From JBNPEO01 sp050490315 (GTDB taxonomy: Bacteria > Actinomycetota > Actinomycetes > Actinomycetales > Micrococcaceae): a stretch of 64,000 nucleotides of DNA. A program made the translations under genes and the position numbers. This document shows, piece by piece, positions 1 to 8,616 of the stretch (position 1 is its first letter; each line of letters starts with the position of its first letter). The notes under the pieces were generated by a model, which did no database searches, was not told where the DNA came from, and saw nothing but the letters and a program-made list of their open reading frames with translations. The stretch is from assembly GCF_050490315.1 (NCBI RefSeq), contig NZ_JBNPEO010000004.1, forward strand, positions 1 to 64,000. The letters run 5' to 3'.

Positions 1-108
1 GTCAACACGATGTTCTGGGCCCTACCGTGTTTAAGGCACCAGCATTTAATCGTCCCGTTGATACCTGCTGTATTTATGCAGGACCCAAGTTGGCGAAGGT
101 GGCAAGAT

Positions 109-2454
109 ATGAGGGTGACCGCTCATCAGGAAACCCCGAAGTCCTCAGCCGCCCCGGATGCCACAAAACCCCACGAGCCTGCCGGGACAGTGGTGCCCCA
201 AGAGAAGCTCCGTGAAGAGTACGAGGCACTGGCGGACACCATCCGTCAGCATCGGGTGGCCTACTACCAAGATGATGCGCCCACGATTTCCGACGCTGAA
301 TTTGATGAGCTGTTTCGCCGTCTCGAACTGATCGAAGCCGAGCATCCTGAGTTGGTCGCAAACGATTCGCCTACCCAAGAGGTGGGCGGTGCAGCTTCTT
401 CCGCCTTCGCTGCGGTGGAGCACTTGACGCGTATGTACAGCCTCGAGGACGTGTTCTCACTGGAAGAACTTCGGGCCTGGTTACAGAAAGCTGACGACGG
501 CGTAACGCGCCTTGGTTCCGGCTTCCCCGAGAGCGCGTGGCTCACCGAGTTGAAGATCGACGGTCTGGCCGTGAGCCTTTTGTACCGCAAAGGGAAACTC
601 ATTCGTGCCGCCACTCGCGGCGACGGCACCACAGGCGAAGACATTACCCATAACGTTCTCACCATCAAGGAAATCCCTCGGGAACTCTCCGGCAACAACA
701 TTCCTGAGGAAGTGGAGATCCGTGGTGAGGTCTACATCCCGTCTAAGGAATTTGCCCGGTTCAACGAGGAGCTCATCGCAGCGGGGAAGGCACCTTTAGC
801 CAATCCGCGTAACGCAGCCGCTGGATCTCTACGGCAAAAAGACCCTGCCGAGACCGCCAAACGCCCCTTGAGTATGTATGTGCACGGTATCGGTGCACGC
901 ACTGGCCTCGAGGCGAAGAGCCAATCCGAAAGCTACAAGCTCCTCAAAGAGTGGGGCCTGCCAACGAGCCCCTATTTCAAGGTTGTCAGCACCCTGGATG
1001 AGGTGCTTGAATTCATCGCCTACTACGGCGAACACCGCCACAGCATCATTCATGAGATCGATGGCATTGTGGTCAAAGTGGACGACTTCGCCACCCAACG
1101 AGCCTTGGGCTACACCTCGCGTGTGCCGCGCTGGGCAGTTGCGTACAAATACCCTCCTGAAGAGGTCAACACGGAGCTCCTGGACATTCGCGTCAACGTG
1201 GGGCGCACAGGACGCGTCACTCCCTATGGCGTGATGAAACCAGTCAAGGTGGCTGGCTCAACCGTGGAAATGGCCACGCTTCACAACCAAGACGTGGTAA
1301 TCGCCAAGGGTGTGCTTATCGGTGACACGGTGATCCTGCGTAAGGCCGGGGACGTGATCCCCGAGATCGTAGGCCCAGTTGTTGCCCTTCGCGACGGCAC
1401 CGAGCGCGCTTTTGTGATGCCTACCGAGTGCCCCTCATGTGGCACTGAGTTGGCTCCGGCGAAGGAAACAGACGTTGACATTCGCTGCCCCAACTCACGC
1501 TCGTGCCCGGCGCAGCTCACCGAACGTGTAGCTCACCTTGGCGGGCGTGGGGCGTTCGACGTCGAAGCCTTGGGTTACGAGGCTGCACTTGCCTTAACCG
1601 TGGGGCCAGGTGCGGACCCGGCAGAGAATGGGGGACTGGTGCAGCCTTCCGGTGCCGGGGTGATCACGAACGAGTCGCAGATCTTCGACCTCGCCGAGGG
1701 TAACTCTGACGATGCTTTGCGTGAGGCTTTGGCTGAGGTCAAGGTGTGGCGTGAGAAGCGTGCCAAGGGCATGGGGGCGGGGCAGTTTGAGTTGGTTCCG
1801 TACTTTTGGACCAAGGGCACAGCTAAGGTTCCGTCCAAAGCAACCGCCACCACGCTCAAACTCTTTACGGAGTTGGAAAAGGCTAAGAGTCAGCCGTTGT
1901 GGCGGGTCTTGGTGGCGCTCTCCATCCGTCACGTTGGCCCCACCGCATCACGGGCGCTCGCCACACACTACGGATCCATGGAGGCCATTCAGGCTGCAGT
2001 GGCCACGGAAGATGCGCAACAACAACTGGCCAACGTTGACGGTGTTGGCCCCATCATTGCCGATGCGTTGATTGAGTGGTTCGCCGTTGACTGGCATCGC
2101 AATATTGTTCAACAGTGGGCGGCCGCTGGGGTCAGTATGGAGGACATTCAAGACGCAGCGACGCCACGAACGTTGGAAGGCCTCACCGTTGTGGTGACTG
2201 GAACCCTCCCCAACTTCAGCCGTGATGAGGCCAAGGAAGCGATCATTATCCGCGGCGGCAAAGCGTCCGGATCGGTGTCCAAAAATACCAGCTTTGTGGT
2301 GGCAGGGGAGGCAGCTGGCAGCAAGCTGGACAAAGCGGAGCAGCTTGGACTTCCCGTGCTGGATGAGGATGGCTTCCGGCTTTTGCTCGCCGAAGGACCG
2401 GCAGCGTTCACCGAACAAACAACGCAATCCCTAACGGTTGGAGACACCGAATGA
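109..2454 (+). CDS. ligA: NAD-dependent DNA ligase LigA
   Basis: Seals nicks in DNA using NAD+ during replication and repair. The adenylation domain carries the KIDG motif with the nucleophilic lysine near residue 149. An OB fold follows, then a four-cysteine zinc finger (CPSCG ... CPNSRSCPAQ), a helix-hairpin-helix region and a C-terminal BRCT domain (from LEGLTVVVTGT, about the last 80 residues). At 781 aa it is longer than the usual ~670 aa. The extra length is a run between GAFDVEALGYEAA and PSKATATTLKLF that replaces the first HhH repeats. I chose ATG 109 because GAAGG lies 9 nt upstream; GTG 115 is an alternative and the frame stays open to position 10. Its stop overlaps the next start by 4 nt, so the two are cotranscribed. 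Confidence 0.96.
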   Translation: MRVTAHQETPKSSAAPDATKPHEPAGTVVPQEKLREEYEALADTIRQHRVAYYQDDAPTISDAEFDELFRRLELIEAEHPELVANDSPTQEVGGAASSAFAAVEHLTRMYSLEDVFSLEELRAWLQKADDGVTRLGSGFPESAWLTELKIDGLAVSLLYRKGKLIRAATRGDGTTGEDITHNVLTIKEIPRELSGNNIPEEVEIRGEVYIPSKEFARFNEELIAAGKAPLANPRNAAAGSLRQKDPAETAKRPLSMYVHGIGARTGLEAKSQSESYKLLKEWGLPTSPYFKVVSTLDEVLEFIAYYGEHRHSIIHEIDGIVVKVDDFATQRALGYTSRVPRWAVAYKYPPEEVNTELLDIRVNVGRTGRVTPYGVMKPVKVAGSTVEMATLHNQDVVIAKGVLIGDTVILRKAGDVIPEIVGPVVALRDGTERAFVMPTECPSCGTELAPAKETDVDIRCPNSRSCPAQLTERVAHLGGRGAFDVEALGYEAALALTVGPGADPAENGGLVQPSGAGVITNESQIFDLAEGNSDDALREALAEVKVWREKRAKGMGAGQFELVPYFWTKGTAKVPSKATATTLKLFTELEKAKSQPLWRVLVALSIRHVGPTASRALATHYGSMEAIQAAVATEDAQQQLANVDGVGPIIADALIEWFAVDWHRNIVQQWAAAGVSMEDIQDAATPRTLEGLTVVVTGTLPNFSRDEAKEAIIIRGGKASGSVSKNTSFVVAGEAAGSKLDKAEQLGLPVLDEDGFRLLLAEGPAAFTEQTTQSLTVGDTE

Positions 2455-3302
2455 GCACCCAGGTCACCGAATACAGCGAAGACTTCCTGGACGAGCTACT
2501 GGCAGTTGCGCGCGAAGCTGCTGCAGCAGGGGCTGGGGTTTTGGCCAAGCGCGGCACAGGTGTGCTCTCCAGTGAGGACTCCGGGGCAAGCAATAAGAGT
2601 GCTGACGGCGACTGGGTAACTGCCTTTGACGTGGCAGCAGAAGACGCAGTCCGGCAAGTGATTACCGGCGCCCGTGCGCAAGACGTTATTACCGGGGAAG
2701 AACACGGAACAACGCACCCACAAACCACCAGCGGGTTCCGATGGTCAATTGATCCGTTGGACGGAACCACCAATTTCATCCGCAACATCGTTTACTACGG
2801 CACCTCGGTGGCGGTGGCCGATTCGCACGGAACTTGGCTGGCCGGCGTCGTACACGCACCGGCGCTGGGACGGATCTACGGTGCGGTTCGCGGCCGCGGC
2901 GCGTGGCTGGAAGAAGCTGGCACCACAACAACCCTGACTGGTCCCGCACCGGGGCGTAAAGGCTTGATCTTGGCCTCCGGATTTAGCTATGACCCGTCTA
3001 TTCGGCAGGAACAGGCAGACGCTTTGGCCCCGTTGATGGATGGTTTCGCTGACCTGCGTCGTTTAGGTTCGGCAGCCTTAGATTTATGTCTTGTGGCGGA
3101 CGGAACACACGATGCCTACGGTGAACGTGGTCTCAATGAGCATGACTTCGCTGCCGGGGCGTTGATTGCCGAGGAAGCTGGCTGCTGGGTCCGCCGCCCG
3201 CGCTTGAAGAGCCCCTTGGATGGCGGTCCCGCCGATGAGGACCGTTTGGCCGCCTGGACCTGCGCCGGCACCATCGAACTTTCGGGCCGTTTTCCGCTCT
3301 AA
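2451..3302 (+). CDS. Inositol monophosphatase family protein (SuhB-like)
   Basis: Mg2+-dependent phosphatase of the IMPase/FBPase superfamily, 283 aa, cytoplasmic. Metal-binding motifs are visible: GEEHG, then WSIDPLDGTTNF, and a C-terminal EHDFAAGALIAEEAG in the place of the usual WD.AAG motif. Actinobacterial relatives dephosphorylate inositol-1-phosphate, histidinol phosphate or related sugar phosphates, and sequence alone does not settle the substrate. The start overlaps the ligA stop (ATGA), indicating translational coupling. The W-to-E/H change in the last motif is the only departure from the family pattern I noticed. Confidence 0.9.
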   Translation: MSTQVTEYSEDFLDELLAVAREAAAAGAGVLAKRGTGVLSSEDSGASNKSADGDWVTAFDVAAEDAVRQVITGARAQDVITGEEHGTTHPQTTSGFRWSIDPLDGTTNFIRNIVYYGTSVAVADSHGTWLAGVVHAPALGRIYGAVRGRGAWLEEAGTTTTLTGPAPGRKGLILASGFSYDPSIRQEQADALAPLMDGFADLRRLGSAALDLCLVADGTHDAYGERGLNEHDFAAGALIAEEAGCWVRRPRLKSPLDGGPADEDRLAAWTCAGTIELSGRFPL

Positions 3303-3338
3303 TCAGGTGGCTCGCAGGCCCTATTTCTGCTGCGGTGG

Positions 3339-3354
3339 GTGATAGTTCGATCAC
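3339..3354. promoter_or_regulatory. Inverted repeat GTGAT-N6-ATCAC
   Basis: Perfect 5-bp arms separated by 6 nt, lying about 40 bp upstream of the likely -10 box of the acetyltransferase gene and 37 nt after the phosphatase stop. It could be an operator or part of a weak hairpin; there is no T-tract. Function is unknown. Confidence 0.25.
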
Positions 3355-3405
3355 TGAAACGCCGTTCTGGCGGCCCGGGGCACAACACAGGACTAAAGTT
3401 GATGG

Positions 3406-3909
3406 GTGCCTTCCCAGACTGTTGTTCGTCCCGTCCGCCCTGAAGATTACGACGCCGTAGCTCGCATCACCCGCGACGCATACTTAGCGGCCGGCCACTT
3501 TGACTCCGCCGACCACCCGTACATGCAGCAGATCCAGCGTGTGGACGAGCGGGCAGCCGCGGCCACCATCTGGATTGCCGAGCGTGAAGGGCAGATTGTT
3601 GGCTCAGTGACCTTAGCTCTTGAAGGCGAACCGTACGCTGACATTGCCCGCGCCGCTGAACTTGAATTTCGAATGCTGGTGGTGGATCCGGCCGTACAGC
3701 GTAGTGGAGCTGGCCGTGCCATGGTTGAGGCTATTTTGGAGTATGCGAGGACCCTCCCAGAGATCAAAACGGTGGCACTAACCACCGGCCTGAATTGGGA
3801 AAGCGCTCACGTTTTGTACCAGCGAACAGGTTTTGAGCGCGCCCCGGAGCGAGACTGGTTTGTCCCGGACACGGACATCAAACTGCTTGTTTACACCCAA
3901 AGCGTCTAG
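3406..3909 (+). CDS. GNAT family N-acetyltransferase
   Basis: Single-domain GNAT acyltransferase, 167 aa, expected to use acetyl-CoA on an unknown amine. The central strand and pyrophosphate loop are seen in EFRMLVVDPAVQRSGAGRA, followed by the typical NWESAHVLYQRTGFER segment. The start is GTG 3406. There is no convincing ribosome binding site, but TAAAGT at 3394-3399 sits 6 nt before the GTG, as expected for a leaderless mRNA. The gene stands alone between the ligA pair and gatCAB, so context gives no substrate clue. Confidence 0.85.
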   Translation: MPSQTVVRPVRPEDYDAVARITRDAYLAAGHFDSADHPYMQQIQRVDERAAAATIWIAEREGQIVGSVTLALEGEPYADIARAAELEFRMLVVDPAVQRSGAGRAMVEAILEYARTLPEIKTVALTTGLNWESAHVLYQRTGFERAPERDWFVPDTDIKLLVYTQSV

Positions 3910-3993
3910 TCAGGGCGTACTTACTGTGGTCCTCGCCAGGTTGGTCTAGGGGAGCCACCATGCGGCTGTAACCCGGATCGGCAAACAACTCAT

Positions 3994-4050
3994 CGAGATG
4001 GCACTTCGCGCGGATGTTTCCCCGAAACATCCGCGCGAAGTGCCATCTCG
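3994..4050. repeat. Perfect 27-bp inverted repeat with 3-nt spacer
   Basis: The left arm 3994-4020 (beginning CGAGATGGCACTTC) and the right arm 4024-4050 are exact reverse complements, separated only by CCC. It lies in the 214-bp gap between the acetyltransferase gene and gatC. No T-tract follows, so it is not a classical intrinsic terminator. The length and perfection suggest a REP-like dispersed palindrome or a very stable RNA hairpin. I see no second copy in this window. Confidence 0.9.
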
Positions 4051-4123
4051 GCGCTGCTCAGGTGGCATTGAGAACCAACGTAGACTAGTTCGGGAAACCA
4101 ATTGAACTTTGCAGGGGAGATTC

Positions 4124-4420
4124 ATGACTGCGATCAACCGTGAGGACGTTGCGCATCTTGCGAAACTCGCTCACATTGAGATGACAGATGCCGAACTGGA
4201 GCAGATGGCCGGCGAGCTCGCCGTCATTGTTGACTCCGTTAAGAGCGTCAGCGAGGCCGCTGGTGCAGACGTTCCGGCGACCTCGCACCCCATTCCACTG
4301 ACCAACGTGTTCCGCGAGGACGTTCTAGGTCACGTGTTGAGCATTGAAGAGGTGCTGTCCGGTGCTCCGGACGCCGCCGAGGGCCGTTTTAAGGTTCCTG
4401 CGATTTTGGAGGAAGACTAA
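4124..4420 (+). CDS. gatC: Asp/Glu-tRNA amidotransferase subunit C
   Basis: Small 98-aa subunit of the GatCAB amidotransferase, which converts misacylated Glu-tRNA(Gln) and Asp-tRNA(Asn) to Gln-tRNA and Asn-tRNA. GatC wraps around GatA and tethers GatB. Typical signatures are the N-terminal INREDVAHLAKLAHIEM and the late VFREDV segment. ATG 4124 is chosen over an in-frame TTG at 4109 because AGGGGAG lies 4-11 nt upstream. It is first in gatC-gatA-gatB; its stop overlaps the gatA start by one base (TAATG). Confidence 0.95.
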   Translation: MTAINREDVAHLAKLAHIEMTDAELEQMAGELAVIVDSVKSVSEAAGADVPATSHPIPLTNVFREDVLGHVLSIEEVLSGAPDAAEGRFKVPAILEED

Positions 4421-5937
4421 TGTCTGAACTGATTAAATCTTCCGCCGCTGTACTTGCAGCGAAGCTGGCTGCAAAAGAAGCTTCGGCAGTTGAAGTTACT
4501 CAAGCGCATTTGGACCGGATTGCCGCTGTTGATGGTGGCGAACGCGGTGTCAATGCATTCCTGCACGTCAACACTGACGAGGCGCTCGCCGTAGCAGCTG
4601 ACGTTGATGCGCGCCGTGCCGCTGGCGAGGATCTTCACGAACTCGCTGGTGTGCCCATCGCCGTCAAGGACCTCATCGTGACGATCGGCCAGCCCACCAC
4701 TGCCGGTTCTAAGATTCTTGAAGGCTGGCACAGCCCTTACGACGCCACTGTGGTCAAGCGGCTACGTGCTGCCCGTATGCCCATCCTGGGAAAAACCAAC
4801 CTTGACGAATTCGCCATGGGCTCATCCACGGAGCACTCCGCCTACGGGCCTACCCGCAACCCGTGGGATCTGGACCGAATTCCGGGTGGTTCTGGTGGTG
4901 GCTCGGCTGCCGCCGTCGCGGCTTTTGAAGCGCCCTTGGCTTTGGGCACTGACACGGGTGGATCAATCCGTCAGCCCGGCGCTGTAACCGGAACCGTCGG
5001 CGTTAAACCAACGTACGGTGCAGTCTCACGGTATGGCGCCATTGCCATGGCCTCGTCCTTGGACCAGATTGGCCCGGTTTCACGTACGGTCCTTGACTCT
5101 GCCCTCCTGCAAGAAGTGATCGGTGGCTACGATCCTTTCGATTCCACCTCGCTCAAGGATCCTTCAACAGGCTTGGCCGCTGCTGCCCGTGTGGGCAACG
5201 TGGCTGGAATGAAGATCGGCATCATCAAGGAACTTCACGGCGAAGGTTACCAAGCTGGCGTGGAGAACCGTTTCAACGAGTCTCTCGAGCTGCTTAAAGC
5301 TGCTGGTGCTGAAATTGTTGAGGTGTCTTGCCCCAACTTGAAGTACGCGCTCGGTGCCTACTACTTGATTATGCCTTCGGAGGCTTCCTCAAACCTGGCC
5401 AAGTTCGACGGCGTTCGCTTTGGTTTGCGCGAACTCCCCACCGAAGGTCCGCTCACCATTGAGCGAGTGATGGCAGCGACTCGTGCCGCCGGTTTTGGTG
5501 CAGAGGTCAAGCGCCGCATCATCTTGGGCACCTATGCGCTCTCGGCTGGTTACTACGACGCTTACTATGGCTCGGCCCAAAAGGTTCGTACGCTCATTCA
5601 GCGCGATTTCGAAGCAGCTTTCGCTCAGGTTGATGTTTTGATTTCACCCACAGCGCCCACCACAGCATTCAAGCTGGGGGAGAAGCTGAACGATCCGCTC
5701 GCCATGTACCTCAACGACGTGGCAACCATCCCGGCAAACATGGCTGGTATCCCGGGCATTTCCTTGCCGGGTGGTTTGGCTGATGAAGACGGTTTGCCGG
5801 TTGGTATTCAACTTTTGGCCCCGGCCCGCGAAGACGCCCGCTTGTACCGTGTGGGTGGCGTGCTTGAATCCATGCTTGAAGAACAATGGGGCGGACCGCT
5901 CCTGAACCGTGCGCCCGTGCTGGGAGGAGCAAAGTAA
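4420..5937 (+). CDS. gatA: Asp/Glu-tRNA amidotransferase subunit A
   Basis: Amidase subunit of GatCAB, 505 aa. It hydrolyses glutamine and supplies ammonia through a tunnel to GatB. The amidase-signature Ser-cisSer-Lys triad is visible: Lys83 in VAVKDL-type context (IAVKDLIV), cis-Ser158 in GGSGGGS, and nucleophile Ser182 in DTGGSIRQPG; the 24-residue spacing between the serines matches the family. It starts one base into the gatC stop and ends one base into gatB, so stoichiometric, coupled translation is likely. Confidence 0.97.
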   Translation: MSELIKSSAAVLAAKLAAKEASAVEVTQAHLDRIAAVDGGERGVNAFLHVNTDEALAVAADVDARRAAGEDLHELAGVPIAVKDLIVTIGQPTTAGSKILEGWHSPYDATVVKRLRAARMPILGKTNLDEFAMGSSTEHSAYGPTRNPWDLDRIPGGSGGGSAAAVAAFEAPLALGTDTGGSIRQPGAVTGTVGVKPTYGAVSRYGAIAMASSLDQIGPVSRTVLDSALLQEVIGGYDPFDSTSLKDPSTGLAAAARVGNVAGMKIGIIKELHGEGYQAGVENRFNESLELLKAAGAEIVEVSCPNLKYALGAYYLIMPSEASSNLAKFDGVRFGLRELPTEGPLTIERVMAATRAAGFGAEVKRRIILGTYALSAGYYDAYYGSAQKVRTLIQRDFEAAFAQVDVLISPTAPTTAFKLGEKLNDPLAMYLNDVATIPANMAGIPGISLPGGLADEDGLPVGIQLLAPAREDARLYRVGGVLESMLEEQWGGPLLNRAPVLGGAK

Positions 5938-7445
5938 TGTCTACCGAAGAAATTCTCAGCTTCGACGAGGCCATGGAGAAGTTCGATCCCGTATTGGGCT
6001 TTGAAGTTCACGTGGAGTTGAACACCAAAACCAAGATGTTCTCCTCGGCCCCAAATGTTTTTGGCGACGAACCCAACAGCAACGTCAACGAGGTTGATTT
6101 GGGTCTGCCGGGCGTTTTGCCGGTAGTCAACAAGGCTGCTGTGGAGTCCTCCATCAAGATCGGGTTGGCGCTGAACTGCAAGATCGCGGAATCCTGCACC
6201 TTTGCCCGGAAGCAATACTTCTACCCTGATACACCCAAAAACTTCCAGACCTCCCAGTACGAGGACCCGATTGCTTATGACGGGTACTTGGACATTGAGC
6301 TTGAGGACGGTGAGGTCTTCCGGGTGGAGATCGAGCGCGCTCACATGGAAGAGGACGCCGGAAAGCTCACTCACATGGGTGGAGCCTCGGGCCGTATTCA
6401 GGGCGCTGACTTCTCCCTGGTGGACTACAACCGTTCCGGCGTTCCCTTGGTGGAAATCGTGACTAAGCCGATTGAGGGCGCTGGACGTCGTGCTCCGGAG
6501 CTGGCCAAGGCCTATGTTGCTGCAATCCGCGAAATAGTTAAAAACCTTGGTGTTTCTGATGCCAAGATGGAGCGCGGTAACGTCCGATGCGACGCTAACG
6601 TTTCGCTGCGGCCTTACGGCCAGGAAAAGTTTGGTACCCGTTCAGAGACCAAGAACGTAAACTCGCTGCGCGCTGTGGAGCATGCTGTGCGCTTTGAAAT
6701 CCAGCGCCACGCAGCAGTTTTGGACGGTGGCGGAACCATCGTTCAGGAAACCCGTCACTGGCATGAGGACACCCGCTCGACTACATCGGGCCGGCCCAAG
6801 TCTGACGCTGATGACTACCGTTACTTCCCGGAGCCGGATCTGGTGCCCGTGGTGGCTTCGCGCGAATGGGTTGAAGAGCTTAGGGCTACTTTGCCGGAGC
6901 CGCCAGCTGAGCGCCGTAAGCGTTTGAAAGCTGACTGGGGTTACTCAGATCTGGAATTCCGCGACGTTGTTAACGCCGGTGTGATGGATGAGATTGAGGA
7001 AACCATTTCCGCTGGCGCCACTGCGAGTGTTGCTCGCAAGTGGTGGATGGGTGAAGTGGTTGGCCGCGCCAAGGCCAAGGACGTTGACCCAGGTGCGCTA
7101 GGTGTTTCGCCTGCCACCATCGTTGAACTGAGCAAGCTGGTTGAGGCTGGCAAGATCAACAACAAGATGGCCTCAACTGTGCTGGATGGCGTTCTGGCAG
7201 GGGAGGGGACTCCTGAAGAGATCATCGCTGCGCGTGGACTTGCTGTAGTGTCCGACGACGGCCCGCTTCTGGAAGCTATCGATGCGGCTTTGGCGGCACA
7301 ACCGGATGTTGCGGACAAGATTCGTGGCGGCAAGGTACAGGCCGTGGGTGCCATTGTTGGTGGCGTTATGAAGGCGACCCGTGGCCAGGCCGATGCCGGG
7401 CGTGTGAAGGAACTGATTCTGGAACGGCTCGGCGTCGAAGGCTAG
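5937..7445 (+). CDS. gatB: Asp/Glu-tRNA amidotransferase subunit B
   Basis: Kinase/transamidase and tRNA-binding subunit of GatCAB, 502 aa. It phosphorylates the tRNA-bound carboxylate and aminates it with ammonia from GatA. Recognisable blocks are KQYFYPDTPKNFQTSQYE, HMEEDAGKLTH and MERGNVRCDANVS, with a C-terminal YqeY-like helical tail for tRNA binding. ATG 5937 overlaps the gatA stop (TAATG) and is preceded by GGGAGGAG. The operon is closed by a terminator at 7468-7506. Confidence 0.97.
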   Translation: MSTEEILSFDEAMEKFDPVLGFEVHVELNTKTKMFSSAPNVFGDEPNSNVNEVDLGLPGVLPVVNKAAVESSIKIGLALNCKIAESCTFARKQYFYPDTPKNFQTSQYEDPIAYDGYLDIELEDGEVFRVEIERAHMEEDAGKLTHMGGASGRIQGADFSLVDYNRSGVPLVEIVTKPIEGAGRRAPELAKAYVAAIREIVKNLGVSDAKMERGNVRCDANVSLRPYGQEKFGTRSETKNVNSLRAVEHAVRFEIQRHAAVLDGGGTIVQETRHWHEDTRSTTSGRPKSDADDYRYFPEPDLVPVVASREWVEELRATLPEPPAERRKRLKADWGYSDLEFRDVVNAGVMDEIEETISAGATASVARKWWMGEVVGRAKAKDVDPGALGVSPATIVELSKLVEAGKINNKMASTVLDGVLAGEGTPEEIIAARGLAVVSDDGPLLEAIDAALAAQPDVADKIRGGKVQAVGAIVGGVMKATRGQADAGRVKELILERLGVEG

Positions 7446-7467
7446 TTACATAGCCAACGCTTAGCTC

Positions 7468-7506
7468 AAAAAGCACCCGTTCAGGTAACTGTGCGGGTGC
7501 TTTTTT
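7468..7506 (+). terminator. Intrinsic terminator after gatB
   Basis: A GCACCCG stem pairs with CGGGTGC, flanked by an A-run on the left and six T on the right, beginning 23 nt after the gatB stop. Standard Rho-independent layout. Confidence 0.85.
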
Positions 7507-7581
7507 GTGCGCTCAATGCCTTGATGTTCATCGCAGTGCCTGTACTTCCTGCTCCAGCTCTAGCGGGGGCCCTGATTTCTT

Positions 7582-8616
7582 GTGACATTTCAAGTAGAGA
7601 CGCTTCATCGCTTGATCCGAGGATTTGTGAATGAAAATACGGGTGTTATTTATATTTCGCACCGTATGGATGAACTGAAGCAGATTTCACAACGCATCAC
7701 CGTTATTCGTGACGGCGAATACGTTGACACCGTGGATACGGCGGCCGTTTCCATAAAAGAAGTAATTTCCATGATGGTGGGCCGCCGTATCTCTGGGGAA
7801 CAACGGCCGGCGGTCCCTGACCTGGGCTCGAGTGATATTGTCCTGGAGGTTTCCGGACTCAACACGAAGCCACTGCTCAAGGACGTCTCTTTTGAACTGC
7901 GTCGCGGCGAAATTCTGGGATTCGCGGGCCTGATGGGTGCCGGCCGCACGGAGGTGGCGCGAGCACTCGTTGGAGCGGACCGGGCAAGTTTCAGCAAGCT
8001 TCGGGTCCATGGCAAGGACGCAGTCATCGCCAATCCGGCCGTGGCAGCCAAATTGGGTATCGGCTACTTGTCCGAGGACCGCAAACACCTCGGTCTGATG
8101 CTCGAACGCGACGTCAAAGAAAACATTATGTTGTCTTCATTGGGCGTGAATTCTTCGCTCGGTTGGATCAACGATGCTGCTTTGCGGAAAACGGCCGAAG
8201 AACTTCGGCAGAAATTGCGCATCAAATCGCCTTCCGTGAATCAGCTAGCGCGTAATCTTTCGGGCGGAAATCAGCAAAAAGTTGTTATTGCTAAATGGCT
8301 CGTTAAAGATTGCGACTTACTCATTTTCGATGAACCAACGCGAGGCATCGACGTTGGTGCAAAGGAAGAGATTTACAAGCTCCTGGAAGAGCTTGCCGCG
8401 GCCGGAAAAGCGATCATTATGATCTCCTCCGAGCTTCCCGAAGTCCTTCGGATGTCACACCGTATTGCGGTGATGAGCGAGGGTCGAATCACAGGGTTCC
8501 TCGCTAATGACGAAGCCACCCAAGAAAAAATCATGGAGCTAGCGACCCAACGCGATGTTCCTCTTCACCACGACGAATTGTCCGCCACAGCCACGAACGG
8601 AGCAAAGAGCGCATGA
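7582..8616 (+). pseudogene. 5'-truncated sugar ABC transporter ATPase (RbsA/MglA type)
   Basis: RbsA-type ATPases are ~500 aa with two nucleotide-binding domains (NBDs). Here the reading frame opens after TGA 7573, and homology begins inside NBD1, just past where its Walker B should be (ETLHRLIRG..., then the H-loop region VIYISHRMDE). The NBD1 Walker A, signature and Walker B are gone. NBD2 is complete: GLMGAGRTE, LSGGNQQKV, LLIFDEPTRGID. In this family NBD2 has a degenerate Walker A (Arg for Lys), so the remnant lacks the catalytic P-loop and should not drive transport. The deletion joins it about 75 bp after the gatB terminator and removed any native promoter. The last codon overlaps the permease start (ATGA). 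GTG 7582 could start a 344-aa product. Confidence 0.85.
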
